A stretch of DNA of 64,000 nt. Source: JANQOH01 sp965200095 (lineage in GTDB: Bacteria > Pseudomonadota > Alphaproteobacteria > UBA7887). A program made the position numbers and the translations under genes. Shown one piece after another: positions 14,996-25,401 of the stretch. Below the pieces are notes generated by a model. The model saw nothing but the letters and a program-made list of their open reading frames with translations. It had not been told where the DNA came from and did not search any database. The stretch covers positions 1,860,001 to 1,924,000 of the forward strand of contig OZ241350.1 of the NCBI GenBank assembly GCA_965200095.1, given 5' to 3'. Numbering within the stretch: position 1 is the first letter of the stretch; the number at the start of each line of letters is the position of its first letter.

Positions 14996-16510
14996 CTAGG
15001 CGCGACGGACGTAGCCGTAGCGCTTGTTGCTCGGGCCGTGGCCGGCGTCGCGGAAGTCGCGGGCGAGACGGCCGATGCGGTCTTCCGAGAATTCCGGCAG
15101 GATCGGCATGTTGGTCGCCGCATCCATGTTCAGGCCGTAGAGGCGCGCCGAGTTGAGGCCGAAGATCGCCTGCTTGGTGAGGCTGTCGGGCCCGCCGAGC
15201 GACGGCAGCCCGTATTTCTCCTGCATGTCCTCGGGCACTTCGAGCCGGCGCATGGCTTCGATCTGCCATTGCGGCGAGCCGTACCAGACGGTGTCGCTGC
15301 CCCAGACCACATGGTCGGCGCCGAGGCCCTTGACCAGCGAGCCGATGAAGGCGGCCGAGAAGCGCGGGTGCGCGACGGCGGAATTGGCGAAGGTGGTGCC
15401 GATTTCGCCGTAGACGTTGTTCACCCCGAATTCCTCGGGAATGCGCACGAGGTCGCTCGTCCACTTCATGTCGCCGCCGGTGGCCTCGTATTCGGCCCAC
15501 ATCTGGTCCGGCAGTTCGAGGAACGCGCGCAGGCACGAATGGTAGATGACGAAGTTCATCTCCGGCCAGTCCTGCGCGGCCTTGCCGATGTCCCACGCGG
15601 TGGCGTATTCCCACACGCCCCGGAACGACTGCTCGTAATCCGGCGGCAGCAGGCCCTTGTGGGTGCAGATGGTGTTGATGCCCGCCTTCAGCGATTTCTC
15701 GTAGAAGGGGTACATCAGTTCCTCGTCGTCGAGCCGCCACGGATATTTCGACGGCGCGAGCGGGTCGCCGATGGTGTAGGACTTCCAGGAGTTCGGCTTG
15801 AGTTCCTCGATCGAGCGATCCACCTCGTCCATCCAGCCGGGCTGGCCGGGGGTGATGACCGCATGGCCGAGCATCCGCTGCGAACCCGCGAAGTCGTTGA
15901 CCATATCGCGCGCGCGCACGATCTGGTCGTTCGACAACAGCCACCAGGTGGGGTCGTCGAACGGCGCGCCGCTGAGCAGCGCCATCTTGGTGTCGCTGTT
16001 GTACCAGAGCTCGCGGATGTAGTTCTCGAACTTGTAGCGCTCGAGGGTGACGCCTTCTTCCTTGAGCTTCGGGTTCCAGTGCTCGGCGGCGAATTCGCCG
16101 AGGCCGAGAATGGCCTCATGCCCGAAATCGTCGCGCAGGAAGTGAGTCTGGTCGTCGAAGATGAACTGGCCGGACAGCGCGTTGGCGCGTTCGAGCATCA
16201 TCTCCGGGTCGCGCGCTTCCGCCTCGCTGACGCGGAAGGCGTCGGTCCCGTAGACCTCCTTCATCGCCAGGAACGCCGTGGCCATGCCGCAGCTGGTTTG
16301 CAGGAACTGACGCCGCGACATGCCGAGATGCTTCGCGTTCTCCTCCGCGAGCTCCTTGATGCGGGCCTCGACCTGCCGCTGCTTCGGCGACTGTTTCGGC
16401 GGCAGATACTCACCGTTGGAAACGATTTGCGTCGGCACCGGAGAGTCGAACTCGAGAGTCTCCGCGCCGTCGACAAGTCTCTGCTCGCGTTCGCTGAGCC
16501 AGGTCGACAT
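14996..16510 (-). CDS. Amidohydrolase-family protein with internal Tat-like motif
   Basis: 504 aa. A ~60-residue N-terminal extension precedes MSRRQFLQTSCGMATAF, which resembles a twin-arginine signal (SRRQFL). The amidohydrolase-2 TIM barrel contains QTHFLRDDF (probable metal His), INTICTHKGLL, NFVIYHSCL and HVVWGSDTVWYGSP (HxxWGSD near the C terminus, where the barrel's catalytic Asp usually lies). The family hydrolyses or decarboxylates aromatic and acyl substrates. The true start might be the Met at residue 64, giving a conventional Tat signal, but the extension is well-formed coding sequence. ATG at 16510 follows GGAGGAGA. Confidence 0.78.
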   Translation of the reverse strand: MSTWLSEREQRLVDGAETLEFDSPVPTQIVSNGEYLPPKQSPKQRQVEARIKELAEENAKHLGMSRRQFLQTSCGMATAFLAMKEVYGTDAFRVSEAEARDPEMMLERANALSGQFIFDDQTHFLRDDFGHEAILGLGEFAAEHWNPKLKEEGVTLERYKFENYIRELWYNSDTKMALLSGAPFDDPTWWLLSNDQIVRARDMVNDFAGSQRMLGHAVITPGQPGWMDEVDRSIEELKPNSWKSYTIGDPLAPSKYPWRLDDEELMYPFYEKSLKAGINTICTHKGLLPPDYEQSFRGVWEYATAWDIGKAAQDWPEMNFVIYHSCLRAFLELPDQMWAEYEATGGDMKWTSDLVRIPEEFGVNNVYGEIGTTFANSAVAHPRFSAAFIGSLVKGLGADHVVWGSDTVWYGSPQWQIEAMRRLEVPEDMQEKYGLPSLGGPDSLTKQAIFGLNSARLYGLNMDAATNMPILPEFSEDRIGRLARDFRDAGHGPSNKRYGYVRRA

Positions 16511-16664
16511 TCTGTCTCCTCCCTCTCAAACGTTGCACTTGCGCGCTTCCGGCGATGCGTCCGCGACCGGACACGGGAATGCGCGCACGCGCGTCCGACC
16601 GCGTGCACCGCATGTTCACTCTGGCGGCGAACCGGACGGCGGTCAAGGCCGATCGGCGCCGCGC

Positions 16665-16776
16665 CGCGATTCTCGTCACGGCGACGGACGCAGCCCCCTG
16701 GGAGCGCCGGCGGGACGCTGTCATCGTCGTCGCGCGCTTCGCGCGGGCCGGCGGGACGCCGGCGTTCCCAGGGGGG
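16665..16776. mobile_element. MITE family 1, copy D (one end lost)
   Basis: CCGCGATTCTCGTCACGGCG matches the left end of the family. GGGAGCGCCGGCGGGACG and the inverse GGCGGGACGCCGGCGTTCCC form the hairpin arms. No right terminus (GAGAATYGC) is present before the Fic gene, so the copy is truncated. Confidence 0.6.
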
Positions 16777-16797
16777 CGTTCGACCGGCGCTGGGCCT

Positions 16798-17988
16798 CTA
16801 TGCACTCGTCTCCCTCCTCGCCGGCGCCTCGAGCGCCGTGAGAACGGCGCGGGCGCAGTAGACGCGGTTGCGTTTCGCATCGCCGAACGGCGAGACGATG
16901 CCGGCGCCTTCCAACCGGTCGACGGCGCGCCGGGCCGTCGTATAGGCGACGCCCAGCTTCTTTCCGATCGCGGTCGCGGTCCAGAACGGGTTTTCTACGA
17001 ATAAACCCAGAACCTCTCGTAGCCGTTCCGGCGACCGGGCGCCGGCAAGGCTGTCCCGCCAGCGTTCGAACAGGGCGTCGATACGCCCGATGCGCGCGAG
17101 CGCGTCCTCCGCCTGCGACTGCACGCCGCGGAGGAAATAGATCAGCCAGTCTTCCCACGCGCCCTCCCGGGTCATCGCGAGCAGATGCGCGTAATAGGCT
17201 TCTCGCGTCGCCTCGAAATACGCGCTTAGATAAAGGAGCGGAAACGGAAGAACGCCGCGTTCCGCGAGCAGCAGCGCGATCAGCAGGCGCCCGACCCGAC
17301 CGTTGCCGTCCAGAAACGGGTGAATGGCCTCGAACTGCGCATGCGCAACCGCCGCATGAACGAGCGGCGGCAGGCCATCCTCATGGAGAAAGCGTTCGAG
17401 CGCATGGAGGCACGTCGCCATTTCGTCGGCCGGCGGCGGCACGTAGACCGCATCGTTCAGGTCGCAACCGGCCGATCCGATCCAGTTCTGGCTTCGCCGG
17501 AACTCTCCCGGTGTCGCGATGTCGCCCCGAACGCCCCGCATGAGCCGTTCATGCAGCTCCCGGATGAGGCGCAGCGACAGCGGCAGCGTTTTCAGCCGCT
17601 CCAGTCCGTATTCCAGAGAGATCGTGCAGTTGGAGACCTCGCGCAGATCCGCGGGATCCGCTCCGCTTGCCGCGCCGGCTTCGGCGGCGAGCAGTTCCTC
17701 GAGTGTCGTCCGGGTCCCTTCGATCCGGCTCGAAAGCACGGCTTCCCGACGGACGAACGATCGGACGAAGAGGCGCGGGTTCGGAAAACGGCGGCTTTCG
17801 CCCGCGAGGCGTCCCATCGCCAGATCCGCGCGGGAGAGCGCTGCGGCGAGGGCGCCGTCCCATGCGATCGGCGGCGGGCGCGGCGCCGGAACGAACGCGC
17901 TGTAGCCGCCGGCGCAACGGATCGTGCGTCCGTGCGGCCGGCGACCCGTCGGAGACCCGGGCAATGGGCGCTCCCTGTTTGCGGCCAC
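16798..17988 (-). CDS. Fic-domain protein (class II AMPylator) with C-terminal winged helix
   Basis: 396 aa. The Fic core has HPFLDGNGRVGR (residues 223-234), the canonical HPFx(D/E)GNGRxxR that transfers AMP from ATP to target hydroxyls. Residues 86-91, SSRIEG, form the inhibitory (S/T)xxxE(G/N) motif N-terminal to the core, making this a self-inhibited class II Fic. The last ~70 residues (IGKKLGVAYTTARRAVDRLE) form a helix-turn-helix. The layout matches the widespread Fic/DUF4172-like chromosomal proteins; the target is unknown. It stands alone, flanked by a MITE remnant. Confidence 0.85.
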   Translation of the reverse strand: MAANRERPLPGSPTGRRPHGRTIRCAGGYSAFVPAPRPPPIAWDGALAAALSRADLAMGRLAGESRRFPNPRLFVRSFVRREAVLSSRIEGTRTTLEELLAAEAGAASGADPADLREVSNCTISLEYGLERLKTLPLSLRLIRELHERLMRGVRGDIATPGEFRRSQNWIGSAGCDLNDAVYVPPPADEMATCLHALERFLHEDGLPPLVHAAVAHAQFEAIHPFLDGNGRVGRLLIALLLAERGVLPFPLLYLSAYFEATREAYYAHLLAMTREGAWEDWLIYFLRGVQSQAEDALARIGRIDALFERWRDSLAGARSPERLREVLGLFVENPFWTATAIGKKLGVAYTTARRAVDRLEGAGIVSPFGDAKRNRVYCARAVLTALEAPARRETSA

Positions 17989-18102
17989 GAAAACAACCCG
18001 CGTTCATATTGTCGGAATCGCCGCAGGACGCAAACGGCATGACGCGCCGGCGCCGCGTTTGCGCGGTTGACACGCTTCGCGCGGCGCGGCCATCGTGCGG
18101 CG

Positions 18103-19285
18103 ATGAGCGAAGCAACGCGCCGGCTCGACGATGGCGAGCGCCTCGACTGGTTGCGGCTGTGGCGCAGCGAGAATGTAGGGCCGCGCGCCTTCGCGGACCT
18201 CCTGAGCCTCGCGGGCGGGGCGGCGGACGCTCTCGAGCGCCTGCCCGAGCTGGCGCGGCGCGGCGGATTGCGCCGCGCCGTCGGAGTCTGTTCGCGCGAA
18301 CGCGCCGAACGCGAGCGCGACGCGCTGGAGGCCGCCGGGGGGCGCCTGATCGCTCTCTGCGAACCCGACTATCCCCGCGCGCTTGCCGCCATCGCCGACC
18401 CGCCGCCCCTGATCTCGGTCCTCGGCGACCCGGCGCTGCTGGGGCGCAAGGCGGTGGCGGTGGTGGGCGCGCGCGAGGCTTCGGCCGCCGGCGGGCGCTT
18501 CGCCCGCGGCCTCGCCGCCGAGCTCGGCGCGGCGGGCTGGACCGTGGTTTCGGGCCTGGCGCGGGGGGATCGACACCCAGGCGCATCGCGGCGCGCTGGA
18601 CACCGGCACCGTGGCGGTGGTCGCGGGCGGGGTCGACATCGTCTATCCGCCGGAAAACGAGGCCCTCTACCGGCGGGTCGCCGAAAGCGGCGCCGCGGTG
18701 GCGGAACAGCCCTTCGGCGCGCGGCCGACAGCGCGCCATTTCCCGCGCCGAAACCGGATCGTTTCCGGCCTCGCGGCGGGGGTGGCGGTGGTCGAGGCGA
18801 CCGCGCGCTCGGGCAGTCTGATCACCGCCCGCTGCGCGGCGGAACAGGGCCGCGAGGTGTTTGCGGTGCCCGGTTCGCCCTTCGACCCGCGGCATCGCGG
18901 AACCAACGCGCTGATCCGCGAGGGCGCGGCGCTGGTCGAGTGCGCGGCCGACGTAATCCAGGGGCTGGAAGGGCTCCATGCGCACGGACTCCGGGCGCCG
19001 GACCGGTTCGCCGCCGGCGACCGCCTCGGGTGGGATCCGGCGGCGCCGGAGGAGGGCGCCGACCTCGAGGACGAGGCGCCGCTCCCGTCGCCGGCGGACG
19101 CCGACGCCCGGCGCCGCGCCGTTCTCGAGGCGCTCGACCCGGCGCCGGTCGGTGTTGACGAACTGGTCCGCCAGTGCCACTTACCGCCGTCCGAGGTCAT
19201 GGCCGCGGTCCTCGAACTCGAACTGGCGGGCCGCGCCGCGCGACACGGCAACGGCCTGATCTCGGCGGCTTCCGCCGGAGAATGA
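18103..19285 (+). pseudogene. dprA: DNA-protecting protein DprA, frameshifted in a G-run
   Basis: DprA loads RecA on incoming single-stranded DNA during transformation. The first frame (ATG 18103) gives WLRLWRSENVGPR, VAVVGAREAS and VVSGLARG, then breaks. The second frame continues AHRGALDTGTVAVV, GGVDIVYPPEN, RFPRRNRIVSGL-like and EQGREVFAVPGSP to a stop at 19285. Removing one G from the six-G run at 18563-18568 joins them as GLARGIDTQAHRG, exactly the family sequence. The C-terminal winged helix is intact. Thus a +1 insertion disrupts an otherwise normal ~393-aa gene: real mutation, slippage or sequencing error. Confidence 0.85.
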
Positions 19286-19323
19286 ACCGGCGGCGCCAGC
19301 GGCCGCCGCGGAGGAAATGAGCT

Positions 19324-21999
19324 TTGGACGTCGTCGTCGTCGAATCCCCGGCCAAGGCCCGGACCATAGGCAAGTATCTGGGGCGCGATTTCACGGTCCT
19401 CGCGACCTTGGGCCACGTCTGCGACCTTCCCGCGAAGGACGGTTCGGTGCGGCCGGACGAAGACTTCGCCATGGACTACGTGGCGAACCCGCGTTCGGCG
19501 AAACCCCTGAAGGCCATCGCCGACGCCGCGCGCAAGGCGGACCGGCTGTTGCTCGCCACCGACCCCGACCGCGAGGGCGAGGCCATTTCGTGGCATGTGC
19601 GGAACTATGTGCGCGGGCGCCGGGGGCTGGGCGGGGTGGATGTGCGGCGGGTGGTCTTTCACGAGGTCACCCGCGACGCCGTGGGCGAAGCGGTGCGCAA
19701 CCCCCGCGACATCGACATGGACCTGGTGAACGCGCAGCAGGCGCGGCGCGCGCTCGATTATCTGGTGGGGTTCACCCTGTCTCCGGTGCTGTGGCGCAAG
19801 GTGCCCGGAAGCCGCTCCGCCGGGCGCGTCCAATCGGTCGCCCTGCGGCTGGTCGTCGACCGCGAGGTGGAGATCGAAGCGTTCCGGCCGCGCGAATACT
19901 GGACCGTCGAGGCAGTCCTGGAGACCCCCGGGGGCAAGCCGCTTTCCGCGCGTCTGGTCGCCCTCGACGGGCGCCGGCTGGGCAAGTTCGACCTCGCCGA
20001 CGAGGCCGCGGCGCGCCGGGCCGCGGCGGCGGTCGAGGCGCGGCGGTTCGCCGTCGCCGCCGTCGAACGCAAGCAGGTCCGGCGCTCGCCGCCGCCGCCC
20101 TTCACGACGTCCACCCTGCAACAGGAGGCGTCGCGCAAGCTCGGCTTCGCGGCGGCGCGCACCATGCGCGTCGCCCAGCGCCTTTACGAAGGGGTCGACA
20201 TCGGCGGCGAGACGGTGGGCCTCATCACCTATATGCGCACCGACGCGGTGACCCTGTCGAACCAGGCGGTGGCGGCGGCGCGGCGCGTCATCGCGGCGCG
20301 TTACGGGGCGGATTACCTGCCGCCCTCGCCGCGGCGCTACCGCACGAAAGCGAAGAACGCGCAGGAAGCCCACGAGGCGATCCGCCCGACGGACCCGGCG
20401 CGGCTGCCCGATGCGCTGCCGCGCCTCGGCGCCGACGAGAAGCGGCTTTACGAACTGATCTGGCGGCGCACCGCCGCGTGCCAGATGGCGGACGCGCGGA
20501 TCGACCGCACCGGGGTGGATTTCGCCGCGCCCGACGGCGGCGCGACGCTGCGCGCCACCGGGGCCGTGGTGGCCTTCGACGGCTTCCTCGCCGTCTACGC
20601 GGAAGGCCGCGACGACGCCGCGGACGACGAGACCGGCGGCAAGCGCCTGCCCCTTGTGCGCGAAGGCGATGCAATGACCGCCCGCAAGGTTTCGCCGGCG
20701 CAGCATTTCACCGAACCGCCGCCCCGATACACCGAGGCGTCGCTGGTGCGGAAGATGGAGGAAATCGGCATCGGCCGGCCCTCGACCTACGCCGGCATCG
20801 TTTCGGTGCTCCAGGACCGCGACTATGTGAAGCTGGAGAGCAAGCGTTTCGTGCCGGAGGACAGGGGCCGGATCGTCACCGCCTTCCTCGCCAATTTCTT
20901 CGAAACCTACGTGCGCTACGACTTCACCGCGCAGCTCGAGGACCAGCTCGACCGCATCTCCAACGGCGATCTGGAGTGGAAGAATGTCCTCGGCGAGTTC
21001 TGGTCGGGCTTCTCGTCCGCCGTGGAGGACATCGGCGGGCTCCGGGTGCGCGACATCCTCGACCGGCTCGACGAGGTTCTGGGGCCGCATATCTTCCCCG
21101 CGTCCGAAGACGGCGAGGCGCAGACCGACCCGCGCGCCTGCGGCCTGTGCGGGAACGGGCGGCTGAGCCTGAAACTCGGGCGCTACGGCGCTTTCGTGGG
21201 ATGTTCGAACTATCCCGAGTGCCGCTTCACGCGCCCGCTGGCGGCGTCGGAGGCGGGCGAGGGGGACGCCGGAGACGGGCCGCGCCCGCTGGGGCAGGAC
21301 GGCGACGACGTTCCGGTAAGCGTCCGCAAGGGCCGCTACGGCCACTACATCCAGCGCGGCGAGGCGGAGGAGAAGGGCAAGCCCTGGCGGGTGTCTCTGC
21401 CGAAGGGCCTCGACCCCGCGACGCTCGACCTGGCGACGGCCGTCGCCCTGCTCGGTCTGCCGCGCGAGGTGGGCAAGCACCCGGAGACGGGCAAGGCGAT
21501 AAGCGCCGGAATCGGCCGTTACGGCCCGTATCTGCGCCACGACGGCGCATACAAGTCCCTCTCCGAAGGCGACGACGTGCTGACCGTCGGCCTGAACCGC
21601 GCGGTGGCGCTGCTGGCGGAGCCGGGACGCGGACGCCGCGCCGCGCAGACGCCCTTGCGGGTGCTCGGCAAACACCCGGACGACGACGCCGAAGTGGCGA
21701 TATACAGCGGCCGCTACGGTCCCTACGCCAAACATGGCGGCGTATTCGCCAGCGTTCCGAAGGACTCCGACCCCGAAACCGTCACTCTCGAACGGATGCT
21801 TCCCCTGCTGGCGGAGAAGGCGGCGGCCAAGGGCAAGGGAGGGCGCAAGCGGGGGGCGGCCGGGACGGCGTCCGCGCGAGCGGCGAAAGGCGCGAAGACG
21901 ACAAAGACGGCGAAGGGCCGGAAGAGTCCGAAGACTGCGAAGGGAAGGGGCGGAGCGTCGAAACGTCGCGCTTCCGGGGCGTCCGGCGGCGACGCATGA
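19324..21999 (+). CDS. topA: DNA topoisomerase I
   Basis: 891 aa. A type IA topoisomerase that relaxes negative supercoils. The Toprim domain opens with VVVESPAKARTIGKYL and contains TDPDREGEA. The active-site Tyr303 lies in LITYMRTD. The C terminus has one complete zinc ribbon (CGLCGNG...CSNYPEC), three TopoI repeats built on GRYG, and a Lys/Ala-rich tail. The start is TTG at 19324, 8 nt after GGAGGA; the ATG at 19317 is in another frame. It follows dprA, the common alphaproteobacterial order, and its stop overlaps rnr (ATGA). Confidence 0.95.
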   Translation: MDVVVVESPAKARTIGKYLGRDFTVLATLGHVCDLPAKDGSVRPDEDFAMDYVANPRSAKPLKAIADAARKADRLLLATDPDREGEAISWHVRNYVRGRRGLGGVDVRRVVFHEVTRDAVGEAVRNPRDIDMDLVNAQQARRALDYLVGFTLSPVLWRKVPGSRSAGRVQSVALRLVVDREVEIEAFRPREYWTVEAVLETPGGKPLSARLVALDGRRLGKFDLADEAAARRAAAAVEARRFAVAAVERKQVRRSPPPPFTTSTLQQEASRKLGFAAARTMRVAQRLYEGVDIGGETVGLITYMRTDAVTLSNQAVAAARRVIAARYGADYLPPSPRRYRTKAKNAQEAHEAIRPTDPARLPDALPRLGADEKRLYELIWRRTAACQMADARIDRTGVDFAAPDGGATLRATGAVVAFDGFLAVYAEGRDDAADDETGGKRLPLVREGDAMTARKVSPAQHFTEPPPRYTEASLVRKMEEIGIGRPSTYAGIVSVLQDRDYVKLESKRFVPEDRGRIVTAFLANFFETYVRYDFTAQLEDQLDRISNGDLEWKNVLGEFWSGFSSAVEDIGGLRVRDILDRLDEVLGPHIFPASEDGEAQTDPRACGLCGNGRLSLKLGRYGAFVGCSNYPECRFTRPLAASEAGEGDAGDGPRPLGQDGDDVPVSVRKGRYGHYIQRGEAEEKGKPWRVSLPKGLDPATLDLATAVALLGLPREVGKHPETGKAISAGIGRYGPYLRHDGAYKSLSEGDDVLTVGLNRAVALLAEPGRGRRAAQTPLRVLGKHPDDDAEVAIYSGRYGPYAKHGGVFASVPKDSDPETVTLERMLPLLAEKAAAKGKGGRKRGAAGTASARAAKGAKTTKTAKGRKSPKTAKGRGGASKRRASGASGGDA

Positions 22000-24080
22000 C
22001 GGCGCCGGGCGGCGGCGCTTCGGGTCTGCCCTCCCGCGCCCGGATACTCGAATTCATCGGGAACGCGGACGGCAAGGTCGGCAAACGCGAGATCGCCCGC
22101 GCGTTCGGCGTCGGCGGGGCGGACCGTGCGGCGCTGCGGCGGCTGTTGCGCGACATGGCCGACGACGGCCTGATCGCCCGGCGCGGGCGGCGCGGTCTTG
22201 CGTCCGCAGAGCTGCCGCCGGTTTTCGTCGCGGAGGTCGACGCTCTCGACGGCGACGGCGAGCCGGTCGCGGCGCCGGCGGACTGGCGCGGCGACGGGCC
22301 GCCGCCGCGGTTCGCCATCGCCCCGTCGCGGCGGCGCGGCCCGGCGCCGGGGCCGGGAGACCGCGTCCTCGTCCGCCGCCGCGGCGCCGATCGCGCCGAG
22401 GTTATTCACGTCATCGGTCGCCGCCTGCGCCGGATCGTCGGCGTCTACGAACGCTCGCGGCGCGGAACGGGCGGCTTCGTGCGCTCGGCGGAGCGCCGCG
22501 GTCCCGCCGGCGTCGAGGTTGCGACGGGCGCCGAAGGCGGCGCGCGGCCGGGCGATCTCGTCGCCGCCGACGCCGACGGGCGGGGAGGCGCGCGGATTTC
22601 CGCCGTGTTCGGGGCGTTCGACCGCGCCGGCGCGGTTTCCGAACTGGTGCTGGAGCGTCATGCGATCCCCCGCGAATTCCCCGCCGACGCCCTGGCCGAA
22701 GCGGCGTGCGCCGCGCCGGCCGACACGGCGGGGCGCCGCGACCTGCGCGATCTGCCGCTGGTCACCATCGACGACGAGGACGCGCGCGACTTCGACGATG
22801 CGGTGTGGGCGGCGCCGGCCGGCGACGGCGGCTGGCGCGTGGTCGTCGCCATCGCCGACGTGGCGCATTACGTGCGTCCGGGCGGCGCGCTGGACCGCGA
22901 GGCCCGCCGACGCGGCAATTCGGTTTATCTCCCCGACCGCGCCGTCCCGATGCTGCCGGAGGCGCTGTCGAACGGGTTGTGCTCGCTGCGCCCCGGCGAG
23001 GAGCGCGCTTGCCTGGCGGCGGAATTGCGCGTCGACGCGAACGGCGCGCTCTCCGGGCGTCGCTTCGAGCGCGCGACGATGCGCTCGGCGGCGCGGCTGA
23101 CCTACCGGGAGGTCGCCGGGCGCGGCGCCGCCGACCCGGAGCTGGCGAACCTGTTCGGCGCCTTCGCGGCGTTGCTGAGGGCGCGGCGCGCGCGCGGAGC
23201 GCTCGATCTCGACATCCCGGAGCGCCGGGTCCTGTTCGACGATGCCGGAGAGGTCCGCGCCATCGAGCCGCGGCCGCGTTTCGACAGCCATCGTCTGATC
23301 GAGGAGTTCATGGTCGCCGCGAACGCGGCGGCGGCCGAGACGCTCGTCGAACGCGGCGCCCCGTGCCTGTTCCGCGTCCACGAACGCCCGCCGCCCGACA
23401 AGATGGAGCGTTTGCGCGGCGTCCTCGCCGGTCTGGGCCATGCGCTCGGGCGCGGCCCGCGGCGGCCCGGCGCGGGGATGTTCGACGCCGCGCTGGCGCG
23501 CGCGCGCGACCGGCCCGAGAGCGAGGCGGTGGCGCTCGCGGTGCTGCGCGCGCAGTCGCAGGCCGAATACAGCCCGCGCAACATCGGTCATTTCGGGCTC
23601 GGCCTGGCGCGTTACGCGCACTTCACCTCGCCGATCCGCCGCTATGCCGACCTGCTTGTCCATCGCGCGCTGATCGACGCGCTGGGGCTCGGCGACGGCG
23701 GGGCGACCGCCGACGGCCTCACGGAGACGGGCGCAGCGTTGTCCGACGCCGAGCGTCGCGCAGCGGCCGCGGAGCGCGAGGCCGTGGACCGGCTGGCGAC
23801 GCGCTTCCTTGCCGACCGGGTGGGCGAGACCTTCGACGCGCGGGCGCAAGCGGCGACGCGGTTCGGCGTTTTCGTCGCCCTGGCCGGAACCGGGGCCGAG
23901 GGTCTTGTGCCGCTGCGCAGTTTTTCAGGCCGTCCGCGCCTGGACGAGACCCGCGGCCGCCTGGTGGGAGAGCACGGCGTCATCGGCCCGGGAACGCCGC
24001 TGCGCGTCGTTCTGGAAGAGGCCGACACGGTGCGGGGAACCTTGCGCTTTTCGCTGGAGTCGCGGGGCGGTTTGCGGTAG
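21996..24080 (+). CDS. rnr: Ribonuclease R
   Basis: 694 aa. A processive 3'-5' exoribonuclease that degrades structured RNA. An N-terminal winged helix (~residues 10-65) and cold-shock domains precede the RNB catalytic domain, marked by TIDDEDARDFDDAVW (Asp residues that bind Mg) and SVYLPDRAVPMLPEALS, then YARYAHFTSPIRRYADL-type sequence and a C-terminal S1 domain (TRFGVFVALAGTGAEGLVPL). It starts ATG 21996, overlapping the topA stop by 4 nt, so translation is coupled. No Lys-rich tail follows the S1 domain. Confidence 0.93.
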   Translation: MTAPGGGASGLPSRARILEFIGNADGKVGKREIARAFGVGGADRAALRRLLRDMADDGLIARRGRRGLASAELPPVFVAEVDALDGDGEPVAAPADWRGDGPPPRFAIAPSRRRGPAPGPGDRVLVRRRGADRAEVIHVIGRRLRRIVGVYERSRRGTGGFVRSAERRGPAGVEVATGAEGGARPGDLVAADADGRGGARISAVFGAFDRAGAVSELVLERHAIPREFPADALAEAACAAPADTAGRRDLRDLPLVTIDDEDARDFDDAVWAAPAGDGGWRVVVAIADVAHYVRPGGALDREARRRGNSVYLPDRAVPMLPEALSNGLCSLRPGEERACLAAELRVDANGALSGRRFERATMRSAARLTYREVAGRGAADPELANLFGAFAALLRARRARGALDLDIPERRVLFDDAGEVRAIEPRPRFDSHRLIEEFMVAANAAAAETLVERGAPCLFRVHERPPPDKMERLRGVLAGLGHALGRGPRRPGAGMFDAALARARDRPESEAVALAVLRAQSQAEYSPRNIGHFGLGLARYAHFTSPIRRYADLLVHRALIDALGLGDGGATADGLTETGAALSDAERRAAAAEREAVDRLATRFLADRVGETFDARAQAATRFGVFVALAGTGAEGLVPLRSFSGRPRLDETRGRLVGEHGVIGPGTPLRVVLEEADTVRGTLRFSLESRGGLR

Positions 24081-24246
24081 GGCGCGCCGCCGCCCGCCGG
24101 CATGGCGCGGCGGCGTGCGAAACCGCGACGGCGTCCCGTATGTCCCCTTCCGCGCCCGACCGCCGGCAAACCGGGATCGACACAGGAAACTTCGCCGCGA
24201 ATTCCGGTCGCGTCGGCGCGCCGGGACGCGCCGGGCGGACGGGCGC

Positions 24247-25401
24247 ATGAACCGGGCGACGCTGCGCGGCCTCGCGGTCTGCTACGCCTGCGCCGGTTTG
24301 CTCGGGCTGACGATCGGTCTGGCGTTGCCGCTGGTTGCGGTGGCGCTCGACGCGCGCGGTTTCGGGGAGACGGCGATCGGCGTGAGCGCGGCCGCGCAAT
24401 TCCTCGGCATCGTGGCGGGCGCGCCGCTCGGTCCGTGGCTGATCCCGCGCCGCGGCCTGCGGTTCTCGATGGCCGCCGCGCTCGCCGCCGGGGCGGCGGC
24501 GCTCGCGCTCATGCCGGCGGCGGGATCGGTCTACGGGGCGTGGCTGGCGCTGCGTTTCGTCTTCGGCGCCGCCGAGGGGCTGATGTTCGTCGCCACGGAG
24601 ACGTGGATCAACCAGGCGGTCGGCGACCGCGTCCGCGGGCGCGCGGTGTCGCTCTACACCGCGTCGCTCGCCGGCGGCGTCGCGCTCGGGCCCCTGCTCA
24701 TCGCCGCGACGGGCGCGGCGGGCGCCGCGCCTTTCCTGGCCGGCGCCGCCGTTCTGATGGCGGGGCTGGCGCTGCTGGGCTTCGCCGCCGGGACGGCGCC
24801 GCGCATCGGCGGCGCGCGGTCTTTCGGCATCTTCGGGTACATCGTGGCGCTGCCGGTCGCGGCCGGCGCGGCCGCCCTTTTCGGGTTCGCCGACGGTGGG
24901 TTGATCGCCATGCTCACGGTCTACGGGCTGGGGATCGGGATGGACGAGATCGCGGCGGCCCGTCTGGTAACGGCGCTGGTGGTCGGCGGGATCGCGCTCA
25001 TGCCGCTCATCGGCTGGATCGTCGACCGCGTGGACCGGCGCCGTCTGGTCGTCGCGTGCGCGGGGCTGGCGGCGCTGGCGATCGCCGCGATCCCGTTTCT
25101 GGCGTCGTCGACGCCGGCGCTGTGGGCGGCGCTGTTCGCGGTCGGCGGGCTGCTCGGCGCGCTGTGGCTGGTGGCGATGGCGCTTCTCGGCGAACGCTTC
25201 CGCGGGACCGATCTCGCGGCGGCGAATGTCGGGCTCACCTTTGTCTACGGCGTCGGCAGCATCCTCGGCCCGGCCGTCGCCGGCGCGGCGTTGGAAGCGT
25301 GGCCGCCGCACGGCATGATGGCGGGCATGGCGCTGGGGGTGGCCGCCTTCGCGCTGTGGGGCGCGCTGCGCGGCCGCCGCGCCGCGCCGGCGGACGGCTG
25401 A
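24247..25401 (+). CDS. MFS transporter, YcaD-like
   Basis: 384 aa with about 12 predicted membrane spans. Conserved features are GAAEGLMFVATETWINQ in span 4 and VRGRAVSLYTA in the following loop, typical of the YcaD-like group of major-facilitator proteins, plus DRVDRRRLVVAC in the second half. The substrate is unknown. The ATG at 24247 begins right before the first span. It lies 166 bp after rnr in the same direction. Confidence 0.82.
   Translation: MNRATLRGLAVCYACAGLLGLTIGLALPLVAVALDARGFGETAIGVSAAAQFLGIVAGAPLGPWLIPRRGLRFSMAAALAAGAAALALMPAAGSVYGAWLALRFVFGAAEGLMFVATETWINQAVGDRVRGRAVSLYTASLAGGVALGPLLIAATGAAGAAPFLAGAAVLMAGLALLGFAAGTAPRIGGARSFGIFGYIVALPVAAGAAALFGFADGGLIAMLTVYGLGIGMDEIAAARLVTALVVGGIALMPLIGWIVDRVDRRRLVVACAGLAALAIAAIPFLASSTPALWAALFAVGGLLGALWLVAMALLGERFRGTDLAAANVGLTFVYGVGSILGPAVAGAALEAWPPHGMMAGMALGVAAFALWGALRGRRAAPADG

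Noticed and set aside
18667..21735. 1022-aa open frame antisense to dprA and topA
   Set aside because: High-GC shadow of topA; no domain, and topA on the other strand is unambiguous.
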